The position numbers and the translations under genes were made by a program. Positions 50,936-61,252 of a DNA stretch of 64,000 nt are shown here, piece after piece. The number at the start of each line of letters is the position of its first letter. Position 1 is the first letter of the stretch. Source of the DNA: Petrolisthes cinctipes (lineage: Eukaryota; Arthropoda; Malacostraca; Decapoda; Porcellanidae); NCBI GenBank assembly GCA_033782935.1, contig JAWQEG010000369.1:2981501-3045500 (forward strand), read 5' to 3'. Under the pieces are notes generated by a model. That model was not told the DNA's origin and made no database searches. It saw nothing but the letters and a program-made list of their open reading frames with translations.

Positions 50936-50940
50936 GTGAT
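50936..50940 (+). terminator. Internal T5 run, possible Pol III stop in SINE copy 1
   Basis: tgggatttttccg lies 29 bp after the B box. Four or more T residues commonly end Pol III transcription, so many transcripts may stop about 90 nt in. The same run is at 54997-55001 in copy 2. Confidence 0.4.
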
Positions 50941-51258
50941 CTGATGGGTCCAGCTGTTCGTCAACTATACCCTGGCTACGCCGACACGTCAAGAAAATAC
51001 CCCCTACATCGTCGTCAACTCACAATATAGAAGATGCCAGACCATATTCCAAGATGCTGTGAGTGACGGTGTAGCTGCTCTCCCCTGATAGTGACGTGTA
51101 TAAATAAGGTGTCGTCATCTAGTGGGGCAGATGAGAAGCTACGGTACCAACATCACCACGAAGCTTCACTGTCTCATCTAATGCGACACCCAATAATCTC
51201 GGGGCCTCGCAAGAGTCACGGGCTACTGACAGCCTGCAGTCCCGAGGTTGAGGTATAG

Positions 51259-51295
<37 letters not shown>
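51259..51295 (+). repeat. Poly(A) tail of SINE copy 1, 37 A
   Basis: Uninterrupted A run after gaggtatag and before cagaagatac. The length equals that of copy 2 as counted from the listing. Confidence 0.85.
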
Positions 51296-51296
<1 letters not shown>

Positions 51297-52390
51297 AGAA
51301 GATACATGCACATATCGTCTTTTGGGCACCTAAAAGATCGATTTTCAGTATGTTTTTGGCCTGTATTTTGAAAATACTCTAACACGGAGTAGGCATGTAC
51401 AGATCGCTTCTGGGGCCCCTAAATATCGAATTTTCGGGTGTTTTGGGACTTAATTTGAGATATCGCCTTTACGCACCTAAAATATCGATTTTCAGTATGT
51501 TTTTGGCCTGTATTTTGAAAATACTCTAACACGGAGTAGGCATGTACAGATCGCTTCTGGGACCCCAAAATATCGAATTTTCGGGTGTTTTGGGCCTTAA
51601 TTTGAGATATCGACTTTTTGGCACCAAAAATATCGATTTTCAGCATGTTTTTAGCCTATATTTTGAAAATATTCTAGCACTGAGTAGGCATGTACAGATT
51701 GCTTCTGGGACCCTAAAATATTGAATTTTCGGGTGTTTTGAGCCTGAATTTGAGATATAAACGGGTACAGAAGATACATGCACATATTGACTTTGGGCAT
51801 CTAAAATATCGATTTTCAGCATGTTTTGGGCATGTATTTTGAAAATACTCTAACACGGAGTAGGCATGTACAGATCGCTTCTGGGACCCCAAAATATCGA
51901 ATTTTCGGGTGTTTTGAGCCTGAATTTGAGATATAAACGGGTACAGAAGATGCATGCAGATATCGACTTTTTGGCACCTAAAAGATCGATTTTTAGCATG
52001 TTTTTAGCCTATATTTTGAAAATATTCTAGCACTGACTAGGCATGTACAGATCGCTACTGGGACCCCAAAATATCGAATTTTCGGGTGTTTTGAGCTTGA
52101 ATTTGAGATATAAACGAGTACAGAAGATGCATGCACATATCGACTTTTGGGCACCTAAAATATCGATTTTGAGCATGTTTTGAACCTATATTTTGAAAAC
52201 ATTCTAGCTCTGAGTAGGCATGTACAGATCGCTTCTGGGACCCAAAAATATCGAATTTTCAGGTGTTTAGGGCCAGAATTTGAGATATAAACGGGTACTG
52301 AAGATGCATGCACATATCGGCTTTTGGGAACCTAAAAGATCGATTTTCAGTATGTTTTTGGCCTGTATTTTGAAAATACTCTAACACGGA

Positions 52391-53865
52391 GTAGGCATGT
52401 ACAGATCGCTTCTGGGACCCCAAAATATCGAATTTTCGGGTGTTTTGAGCCTGAATTTAAGATATAAACGGGTACTGAAGATGCATGCACATATCGACTT
52501 TTTGGAACCTAAAACATCGAATTTGAGCATGTTTTAGGCCTGTATTTTAAAAATACTCTAACACGGAGTAGGCATGTATAGATCGCTTCTGGGACCCCTA
52601 AATATCGAATTTTCGTGTGTTTTGGGCCTTAATTTGAGATATCGACTTTTTGGCACCTAAAATATCGATTTTTAGCATGTTTTTAGCCTATATTTTGAAA
52701 ATATTCTAGCACTGAGTAGGCATGTACAGATTGCTTCTGGTACCCCAAAATATTGAATTTTCGGGTGTTTAGGGCCAGAATTTGAGATATAAACGGGTAC
52801 AGAAGATGCATGCACATATCGACTTTTGGGCACCTAAAACATCGATTTTCAGTATGTTTTTGGCCTGTATTTTGAAAATACTCTAACACGGAGTAGGCAT
52901 GTACAGATCGCTTCTGAGACCCCTAAATATCGAATTTTCGGGTGTTTTGGGGCTGAATTTGAGATATCGACTTTTTGGCACCTAAAAGATCGATTTTTAG
53001 TATGTTTTTAGCTTATATTTTGAAAATATTCTAGCACTGAGTAGGCATGTACAGATCGCTTCTGGGACCCCAAAATATCGAATTTTCTGGTATTTTGAGC
53101 TTGAATTTGAGATATAAACGAGTACAGAAGATGCATGCACATATCGACTTTTGGGCACCTAAAAGATCGATTTTCAGTATGTTTTTGGCCTGTATTTTGA
53201 AAATACTCTAACACGGAGTAGGCATGTACAGATCGCTTCTGGGACCCCTAAATATCGAATTTTCGGGTGTTTTGGGACTTAATTTGAGATATCGCCTTTA
53301 CGCACCTAAAATATCGATTTTCAGTATGTTTTTGGCCTGTATTTTGAAAATACTCTAGCACTGAGTAGGCATGTACAGATCGCTTCTGGGACCCCAAAAT
53401 ATCGAATTTTCGGGTGTTTTGAGCTTGAATTTGAGATATAAACGGGTACAGAAGATGCATGCACATATCGACTTTTGGGCACATAAAAGATCTATTTTCA
53501 GTATGTTTTTGGCCTGTATTTTGACAATACTCTAACACGGAGTAGGCATGTACAGATCGCTTCTGGGACCCCTAAATATCGAATTTTCGGGTGTTTTGGG
53601 ACTTAATTTGAGATATCGCTTTTACGCACCTAAAATATCGATTTTCAGTATGTTTTTGGCCTGTATTTTGAAAATACTCTAACACGGAGTAGGCATGTAC
53701 AGATCGCTTCTGGGACCCCAAAATATCGAATTTTCGGGTGTTTAGGGCCAGAATTTGAGATATAAACGGGTACAGAAGATGCATGCACATATCGACTTTT
53801 GGATACCTAAAACATCGATTTTCAGAATGTTTTTGGCCTGTATTTTGAAAATACTCTAACACGGA
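52391..53865. repeat. Edge-type satellite between the SINE segments, with an empty insertion site
   Basis: Starts with monomers homologous to 50.13-50.85 kb (ggaacctaaaacatcg at 52503) but without the SINE. The equivalent site at 53101-53133 reads gaatttgag, atataaacgagt, acagaagatgc and is intact. Further on are two S-type monomers with cgccttt/cgcttttacgcacc (53292 and 53617) and a private ggatacctaaaacatcg near 53801. Confidence 0.8.
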
Positions 53866-54913
53866 GTAGGCATGTATAGATCGCTTCTGGGACCCCTAAA
53901 TATCGAATTTTCGGGTGTTTTGGGCCTTAATTTGAGATATCGACTTTTTGGCACCAAAAATATCGATTTTTAGCATGTTTTTAGCCTATATTTTGAAAAT
54001 ATTCTAGCACTGACTAGGCATGTACAGATTGCTACTGGGACCCCAAAATATTGAATTTTCGGGTGTTTTGAGCCTGAATTTGAGATATAAACGGGTACAG
54101 AAGATACATGCACATATTGACTTTGGGCATCTAAAATATCGATTTTCAGCATGTTTTGGGCATGTATTTTGAAAATACTCTAACACGGAGTAGGCATGTA
54201 CAGATCGCTTCTGGGACCCCAAAATATCGAATTTTCGGGTGTTTTGAGCCTGAATTTGAGATATAAACGGGTACTGAAGATGCATGCACATATCGACTTT
54301 TTGGAACCTAAAACATCGAATTTGAGCATGTTTTGGGCCTGTATTTTGAAAATACTTTAACACGGAGTAGGCATGTATAGATCGCTTCTGGGACCCCTAA
54401 ATATCGAATTTTCGAGTGTTTTGGGCCTTAATTTGAGATATCGACTTTTTGGCACCTAAAATATCGATTTTTAGCATGTTTTGAGCCTATATTTTGAAAA
54501 TATTCTAGCACTGAGTAGGCATGTACAGATTGCTTCTGGGACCCCAAAATATTGAATTTTCGGGTGTTTAGGGCGAGAATTTGAGATATAAACGGGTACA
54601 GAAGATGCATGCACATATCGACTTTTGGGCACCTAAAAGATCGATTTTCAGTATGTTTTTGGCCTGTATTTTGAAAATACTCTAACACGGAGTAGGCATG
54701 TACAGATCGCTTCTGAGACCCCTAAATATCGAATTTTCGGGTGTTTTGGGACTGAATTTGAGATATCGACTTTTTGGCACCTAAAAGATCGATTTTTAGC
54801 ATGTTTTTAGCCTATATTTTGAAAATATTCTAGCACTGAGTAGGCATGTACAGATCGCTTCTGGGACCCCAAAATATCGAATTTTAGGTTGTTTTGAGCT
54901 TGAATTTGAGGCG

Positions 54914-54968
54914 TGGCTGAGTGGATAGAGTGATGGACTGCGAATGGCAAGGGCCCTGGTTCGAGTCC
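54914..54968 (+). promoter_or_regulatory. Pol III A and B boxes of SINE copy 2
   Basis: tggctgagtgg (54914-54924) and ggttcgagtcc (54958-54968) are unchanged from copy 1. Confidence 0.85.
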
Positions 54969-55319
54969 ACAAGAAAACGTCTGGGATTTTTCCGAGGTGA
55001 TCTGATGGGTCCAGCTGTTCGTCAACTATACCCTGGCTACGCCGACACGTCAAGAAAATACCCCCTACATCGTCGTCAACTCACAATATAGAAGATGCCA
55101 GACCATATTCCAAGATGCTGTGAGTGACGGTGTAGCTGCTCTCCCCTGATAGTGACGTGTATAAATAAGGTGTCGTCATCTAGTGGGGCAGATGAGAAGC
55201 TACGGTACCAACATCACCACGAAGCTTCACTGTCTCATCTAATGCGACACCCAATAATCTCGGGGCCTCGCAAGAGTCACGGGCTACTGACAGCCTGCAG
55301 TCCCGAGGTTGAGGTATAG

Positions 55320-55356
<37 letters not shown>
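55320..55356 (+). repeat. Poly(A) tail of SINE copy 2, 37 A
   Basis: Uninterrupted A run before cagaagatgc. The lysine-rich or phenylalanine-rich frames that cross it are not genes. Confidence 0.85.
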
Positions 55357-55357
<1 letters not shown>

Positions 55358-56451
55358 AGAAGATGCATGCACATATCGACTTTTGGGCACCTAAAAGATC
55401 GATTTTCAGTATGTTTTTGGCCTGTATTTTGAAAATACTCCAACACGGAGTAGGCATGTACAGATCGCTTCTGGGACCCCTAAATATCGAATTTTCGGGT
55501 GTTTTGGGACTTAATTTGAGATATCGCCTTTACGCACCTAAAATATCGATTTTCAGTATGTTTTTGGCCTGTATTTTGAAAATACTCTAACACGGAGTAG
55601 GCATGTACAGATCGCTTCTGGGACCCCAAAATATCGAATTTTCGGGTGTTTTGGGCCTTAATTTGAGATATCGACTTTTTGGCACCAAAAATATCGATTT
55701 TCAGCATGTTTTTAGCCTATATTTTGAAAATATTCTAGCACTGAGTAGGCATGTACAGATTGCTTCTGGGACCCCAAAATATTGAATTTTCGGGTGTTTT
55801 GAGCCTGAATTTGAGATATAAACGGGTACAGAAGATACATGCACATATTGACTTTGGGCATCTAAAATATCGATTTTCAGCATGTTTTGGGCATGTATTT
55901 TGAAAATACTCTAACACGGAGTAGGCATGTACAGATCGCTTCTGGGACCCCAAAATATCGAATTTTCGGGTGTTTTGAGCCTGAATTTGAGATATAAACG
56001 GGTACTGAAGATGCATGCAGATATCGACTTTTTGGCACCTAAAAGATCGATTTTTAGCATGTTTTTAGACTATATTTTGAAAATATTCTAGCACTGACTA
56101 GGCATATACAGATCGCTTCTGGGACCCCAAAATATCGAATTTTCGGGTGTTTTGAGCTTGAATTTGAGATATAAACGAGTACAGAAGATGCATGCACATA
56201 TCGACTTTTGGGCACCTAAAATATCGATTTTGAGCATGTTTTGAACCTATATTTTGAAAACATTCTAGCTCTGAGTAGGCATGTACAGATCGCTTCTGGG
56301 ACCCAAAAATATCGAATTTTCGGGTGTTTAGTGCCAGAATTTGAGATATAAACGGGTACTGAAGATGCATGCACATATCGGCTTTTGGGAACCTAAAAGA
56401 TCGATTTTCAGTATGTTTTTGGCCTGTATTTTGAAAATACTCTAACACGGA

Positions 56452-57774
56452 GTAGGCATGTACAGATCGCTTCTGGGACCCCTAAATATCGAATTTTCGG
56501 GTGTTTTGGGCCTTATTTTGAGATATCGACTTTTTGGCACCTAAAATATCGATTTTTAGCATGTTTTTAGCCTATATTTTGAAAATATTCTAGCACTGAG
56601 TAGGCATGTACAGATTGCTTCTGGGACCCCAAAATATTGAATTTTCGGGTTTTTTGAGCCTGAATTTGAGTTATAAACGGGTACAGAAGATCCATGCACA
56701 TATTGACTTTGGGCATCTAAAATATCGATTTTTAGCATGTTTTAAGCATGTATTTTGAAAATACTCTAACACGGATTAGGCATGTACAGATGGCTTCTGG
56801 GACCCCAAAATATCGAATTTTCAGGTGTTTTGAGCCTAAATTTGAGATATAAACGAGTATAGAAGATGCATACACATATTGACTTTGGGCACCAAAAATA
56901 TCGATTTTCAGCATGTTTTGGCCCTGAATTTTGAAAATACTCTAACACGGAGTAGGCATGTATAGATCCCTTCTGGGACCCCTAAATATCGAATTTTCGG
57001 GTGTTTTGGGACTGAATTTGAGATATCGACTTTTTGGCACCTGAAATATCGATTTTTAGCATGTTTTTAGTCTATATTTTGAAAATATTCTAGCACTGAG
57101 TAGGCATGTACAGATTGCCTCTGGGACCCCAAAATATTGAATTTTCGGGTGTTTTTAGCCTGAATTTGAGATATAAACGGGTACAGAAGATACATGCACA
57201 TATTAACTTTGGGCATCTAAAATATCGATTTTCAGCATGTTTTGGGCCTGTATTTTGAAAATACTCTAACACGGAGTAGTCATGTACAGATCGCTTCTTA
57301 GACCCCAAAATATCGAATTTTCGGGTGTTTAGGGTAAGAATTTGAGATATAAACGGGTACAGAAGATGCATGCACATATCGACTTTTGGGCACCTAAAAG
57401 ATCGATTTTCTGTATGTTTTTGGCCTGTATTTTGAAAATACTCTAACACGGAGTGCCTGTACAGATCACTTCTTGGACCCCAAAATATCGAATTTTCGGG
57501 TGTTTTGAGCCTGAATTTGAGATATAAACGGGTACTGAAGATGCATGCACATATCGACTTTTGGGCACCTAAAACATCGATTTTTAGCATGTTTTGGGCC
57601 TTTATTTTGAAAATACTCTAACACGGAGTAGGCATGTACAGATCGCTTCTGGGACCCCAAAATATCGAATCTTCGGGTGTTTTGGGCGTGAATTTGAGAT
57701 ATCGCCTTTAAGCACCTAAAATATCAATTTTTAGCATGTTTTGAGCTTTTATTTTGAAAATATTCTAGCACTGA
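56452..57774. repeat. Edge-type satellite, irregular
   Basis: Diverged L and S monomers with many private changes: gagttataaacg near 56668, gattaggcatg near 56774, gatggcttctggg near 56789 and ggcacctgaaatatcg near 57036. One junction reads cggagtgcctgtacagatc (near 57451), two bases shorter than normal. No gene or transposon. Confidence 0.8.
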
Positions 57775-60700
57775 GTAGGCATGTACAGATCGCTTCTGGG
57801 ACCCCAAAATATCGAATTTTCGGGTGTTTTGGGACTGAATTTAAAATATCGACTTTTTGGCACCTAAAAGATCGATTTTTAGCATGTTTTTAGCCTATAT
57901 TTTGAAAATATTCTAGCACTGAGTAGGCATGTACAGATCGCTTCTGGGACCCCAAAATATCGAATTTTCAGGTGTTTTAAGCTTGAATTTGCGATATAAA
58001 CGAGTACAGAAGATGCATGCACATATCGACTTTTGGGCACCTAAAATATCGATTTTGAGCATGTTTTGAGCCTATATTTTGAAAACATTCTATCTCTGAG
58101 TAGGCATGTACAGATTGCTTCTGGGACCCAAAAATATCGAATTTTCGGGTGCTTAGGGCCAGAATTTGAGATATAAACGGGTACAGAAGATGCATGCACA
58201 TATCGAATTTTGGGCACCTAAAAGATCAATTTTCAGTATGTTTTTGGCCTCTATTTTCAAAATACTCTAACACGGAGTAGGCATGTACAGATCGCTTCTG
58301 GGACCCCTAAATATCAAAGTTTCGGGTCTTTTGGGACTGAATTTGAGATATCGACTTTTGGCACCTAAAATATCGATTTTTAGCATGTTTTTAGCCTATA
58401 TTTTGAAAATATTCTAGCACTGAGTAGGCATGTACAGATCGCTTCTGGGACCCCAAAATATCGAATTTTCGGGTGTTTTGAGCTTGAATTTGAGATATAA
58501 ACGAGTACAGAAGATGCATGCACATATCGACTTTTGGGCACCTAAAAGATCGATTTTCAGTATGTTTATGGCCTGTATTTTGAAAATACTCTAACACGGA
58601 GTAGGCATGTACAGATCGCTTTTGGGACCCCTAAATATCGAATTTTCGGTAGTTTTGGGACTTAATTTGTGATATCGCCTTTACGCACCTAAAATATCGA
58701 TTTTCAGTATGTTTTTGGCCTGTATTTTGAAAATACTCTAACACGGAGTAGGCATGTACCGATCGCTTCTGGGACCCCAAAATATCGAATTTTCGGGTGT
58801 TTTGGGCCTTTATTTGATATATCGATTTTTTCTCACCTAAAATATCGATTTTTAGTATGTTTTTAGCCTATATTTTGAAAATATTCTAGCACTGAGTAGG
58901 CATGTACAGATTACTTCTGGGACCCCAAAATATTGAATTTTCGGGTGTTTTGAGCATGAATTTGAGATATAAACGAGTACAGAAGATACATGCACATATT
59001 GACTTTGGGCATCTAAAATATCGATTTTCAGCATGTTTTGGGCATGTATTTTGAAAATACTCTAACACGGAGTAGGCATGTACAGATCGCTTCTGGGACC
59101 CCAAAATATCGAATTTTCGGGTGTTTTGAGCTTGAATTTGAGATATAAACGGGTACTGAAGATTCATGCACATATCTACTTTTTAGAACCTAAAACATCG
59201 ATTTTGAGCATGTTTTGGGGCTGTATTTTGAAAATACTCTAACACGGAGTAGGCATGTATAGATCGCTTCTGGGACCCCGAAATATCGAATTTTCGGGTG
59301 TTTTGGGCCTTAATTTGAGATATCGACTTTTTGGCACCTAAAATATCGATTTTTAGCATGTTTTTAGCCTATATTTTGAAAATATTCTAGCACTGAGTAG
59401 GCATGTACAGATCGCTTCTGGGACCCCAAAATATCGAATTTTCGGGTGTTTTGAGCTTGAATTTGAGATATAAACGAGTACAGAAGATGCATGCACATAT
59501 CAACTTTTGGGCACCTAAAAGATCGATTTTCAGTATGTTTTTGGTCTGTATTTTGAAAATACTCTAACACGGAGTAGGCATGTACAGATCGCTTCTGGGA
59601 CCCCTAAATATCGAATTTTCGAGAGTTTTGGGACTTAATTTGAGATATAAACGAGTACAGAAGATGCATGCACATATCGACTTTTGGGGACCTAAAATAT
59701 CGATTTTGAGCATGTTTTGAGCCTATATTTTGAAAACATTCTACCACTGAGTAGGCATGTACAGATCGCTTCTGGGACCCCAAAATATCGAATTTTCGGG
59801 TGTTTTGAGCCTGAATTTGAGATATAAACGAGTATAGAAGATGCATACACATATTGACTTTTGGCACCAAAAATATCGATTTTCAGCATGTTTTGGGCCT
59901 GAATTTTGAAAATATTCTAACACGGAGTAGGCATGTACAGATCGCTTCTGGGACCCCAAAATATCGAATTTTCGGGTGTTTAGGGCCAGAAATTCAGATA
60001 TAAACAGGTACAGAAGATGCATGCACATATCGACTTTTGGGCACCAAAAAGATCGATTTTCAATATGTTTTTGGCCTCTATTTTGAACATACTCTAACAC
60101 AGAGTAGGCATGTATAGATCGCTTCTGGGACCCCTAAATATCGAAGTTTCAAGTGTTTTGGGACTGAATTTGAGATATAAACGGGTACTGAAGATGCATG
60201 CACATATCGACTTTTGGGCACCTAAAAGATCGATTTTCGGTATGTTTTTGGCCTGTATTTTGTAAATACTCTAACACGGAGTAGGCATGTACAGATCCCT
60301 TCTGGGACCCCTAAATATGAAAGTTTCGGGTGTTTTGGGACTGAAATTGAGATATCGACTTTTGGCACCTAAAATATCGATTTTCAGTATGTTTTTGGCC
60401 TGTATTTTGAAAATACTCTAACACGGAGAAGGCATATACAGATCGCTTCTGGGACCCCAAAATATCGAATTTTCGGGTGTTTAGGGCCAGAATTTGAGAT
60501 ATAAACGGGTACAGAAGATGCATGAACATATCGACTTTTGGGCACCTAAAAGATCGATTTTCAGTATGTTTTTGCCCTGTATTTTGAAAATACTATAACA
60601 CGGAGTAGGCATGTACAGATCGCTTCTGGGACCCCTAAATATCGAATTTTCAGGTGTTTTGGGCCTTAATTTGAGATATCGACTTTTTGGCACCAAAAAT

Positions 60701-61252
60701 ATCGATTTTTAGCATGTTTTTAGCCTATATTTTGAAAATATTCTAGCACTGAGTAGGCATGTACAGATTGCTTCTGGGACCCCAAAATATTGAATTTTCG
60801 GGTGTTTTGAGAGTGAATTTGAGATATAAACGGGTACAGAAGATACATGCACATATTGACTTTGGGCATCTAAAATATCGATTTTCAGCATGTTTTGGGC
60901 ATGTATTTTGAAAATACTCTAACACGGAGTAGGCATGTATAGATCGCTTCTGGGACCCCTAAATATCGAATTTTCGGGTGTTTTGGGCCTTAATTTGAGA
61001 TATTGACTTTACGCACATGTAATATCGATTTTTAGCATGTTTTTAGCCTATATTTTGAAAATATTCCAGCACTGAGTAGGAAAGTACAGATTGATTCTGG
61101 GACCCCAAAATATTGAATTTTCGGGTGTTTAGGGCCAGAATTTGAGATATAAACGGGTACAGAAGATGCATGCACAAATCGACTTTTGGGCACCTAAAAG
61201 TTCGATTTTCAGTATGTTTTTGGCCTGTATTTTGAAAATACTCTAACACAGA
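57775..61252. repeat. 3,478-bp HOR, copy 1
   Basis: Full unit from the gtagg mark at 57775 to the matching mark at 61253. It includes monomers with ttgagcatgttttgagcc and gaaaacattctatctctgag (58088), cgcctttacgcacc (58676), gtaccgatcgc (58756), gattacttctggg (58909) and gagtatagaagatgcatac (59828). The last ~730 bp (60523-61252) have no partner in the window because copy 2 is cut by the window end. Confidence 0.87.

Larger units (their letters stand above)
50850..51295 (+). mobile_element. tRNA-derived SINE, copy 1 (446 bp with tail)
   Basis: Sequence unrelated to the satellite. It has a tRNA-like head (from gcgtggctgagtgg to ggttcgagtcc), a ~350-bp body I do not recognise, and a pure A tail of 37. 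The A box and B box match the Pol III consensus well. Near the 3' end, ctcggg and cccgag can pair, and agatgagaagct (51129-51140) can pair imperfectly with agcttc..tctcatct (51162-51179). Left flank is gcttgaatttgag, right flank is cagaagatacatgc; I see no target-site duplication. Compared with an empty satellite site at 53101-53133, about 12 bp (atataaacgagt) were lost at insertion. It is non-autonomous, and no partner LINE is in the window. The same tRNA-like head could in principle suggest a tRNA gene, but the acceptor stem is not closed. Confidence 0.9.
49805..52390. repeat. 4,061-bp HOR, SINE-bearing segment copy 1
   Basis: Aligns without a length change to 53866-56451 at a constant offset of 4,061 bp, including an inserted SINE. 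Diagnostic shared words are ggaacctaaaacatcgaatttg (50233/54304), gcatgtttt followed by gaacct and gaaaacattctagctctgag (52190/56251), and cggcttttgggaacc (52319/56380). After the match ends, 52391-53865 completes the 4,061-bp unit with ordinary edge-type monomers. That stretch includes 52391-53100, itself related to 50.13-50.85 kb. Confidence 0.85.
54911..55356 (+). mobile_element. tRNA-derived SINE, copy 2 (446 bp with tail)
   Basis: Exactly 4,061 bp downstream of copy 1, with the same ends, the same missing ~12 bp of target and the same tail length. I found one base difference in the body (gagtgatgg at 54929-54937 against gagtgttgg at 50868-50876). It therefore arose by duplication of the satellite segment, not by a second insertion. 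The A box is at 54914-54924 and the B box at 54958-54968. Confidence 0.9.
53866..56451. repeat. 4,061-bp HOR, SINE-bearing segment copy 2
   Basis: Second copy of 49805-52390, of equal length. Differences are scattered single bases, such as gatacatgc against gatgcatgc just after the SINE tail and catgtacag against catatacag near 56103. The match stops at 56452, where copy 2 continues with an S monomer (gggccttattttgag) but copy 1 continues with an L. Confidence 0.85.

Noticed and set aside
50735..50992. Open frame crossing the satellite/SINE border (and its copy at 54796-55053)
   Set aside because: It joins SINE head sequence to satellite and exists only because of the insertion.
54911..55356. 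Second independent SINE insertion
   Set aside because: Same site, same missing target bases, same tail length and a constant 4,061-bp offset in both flanks show it was copied with the satellite.
55309..55590. Plus-strand frame with a lysine run
   Set aside because: The lysines are the SINE poly(A) tail translated; the rest is satellite.
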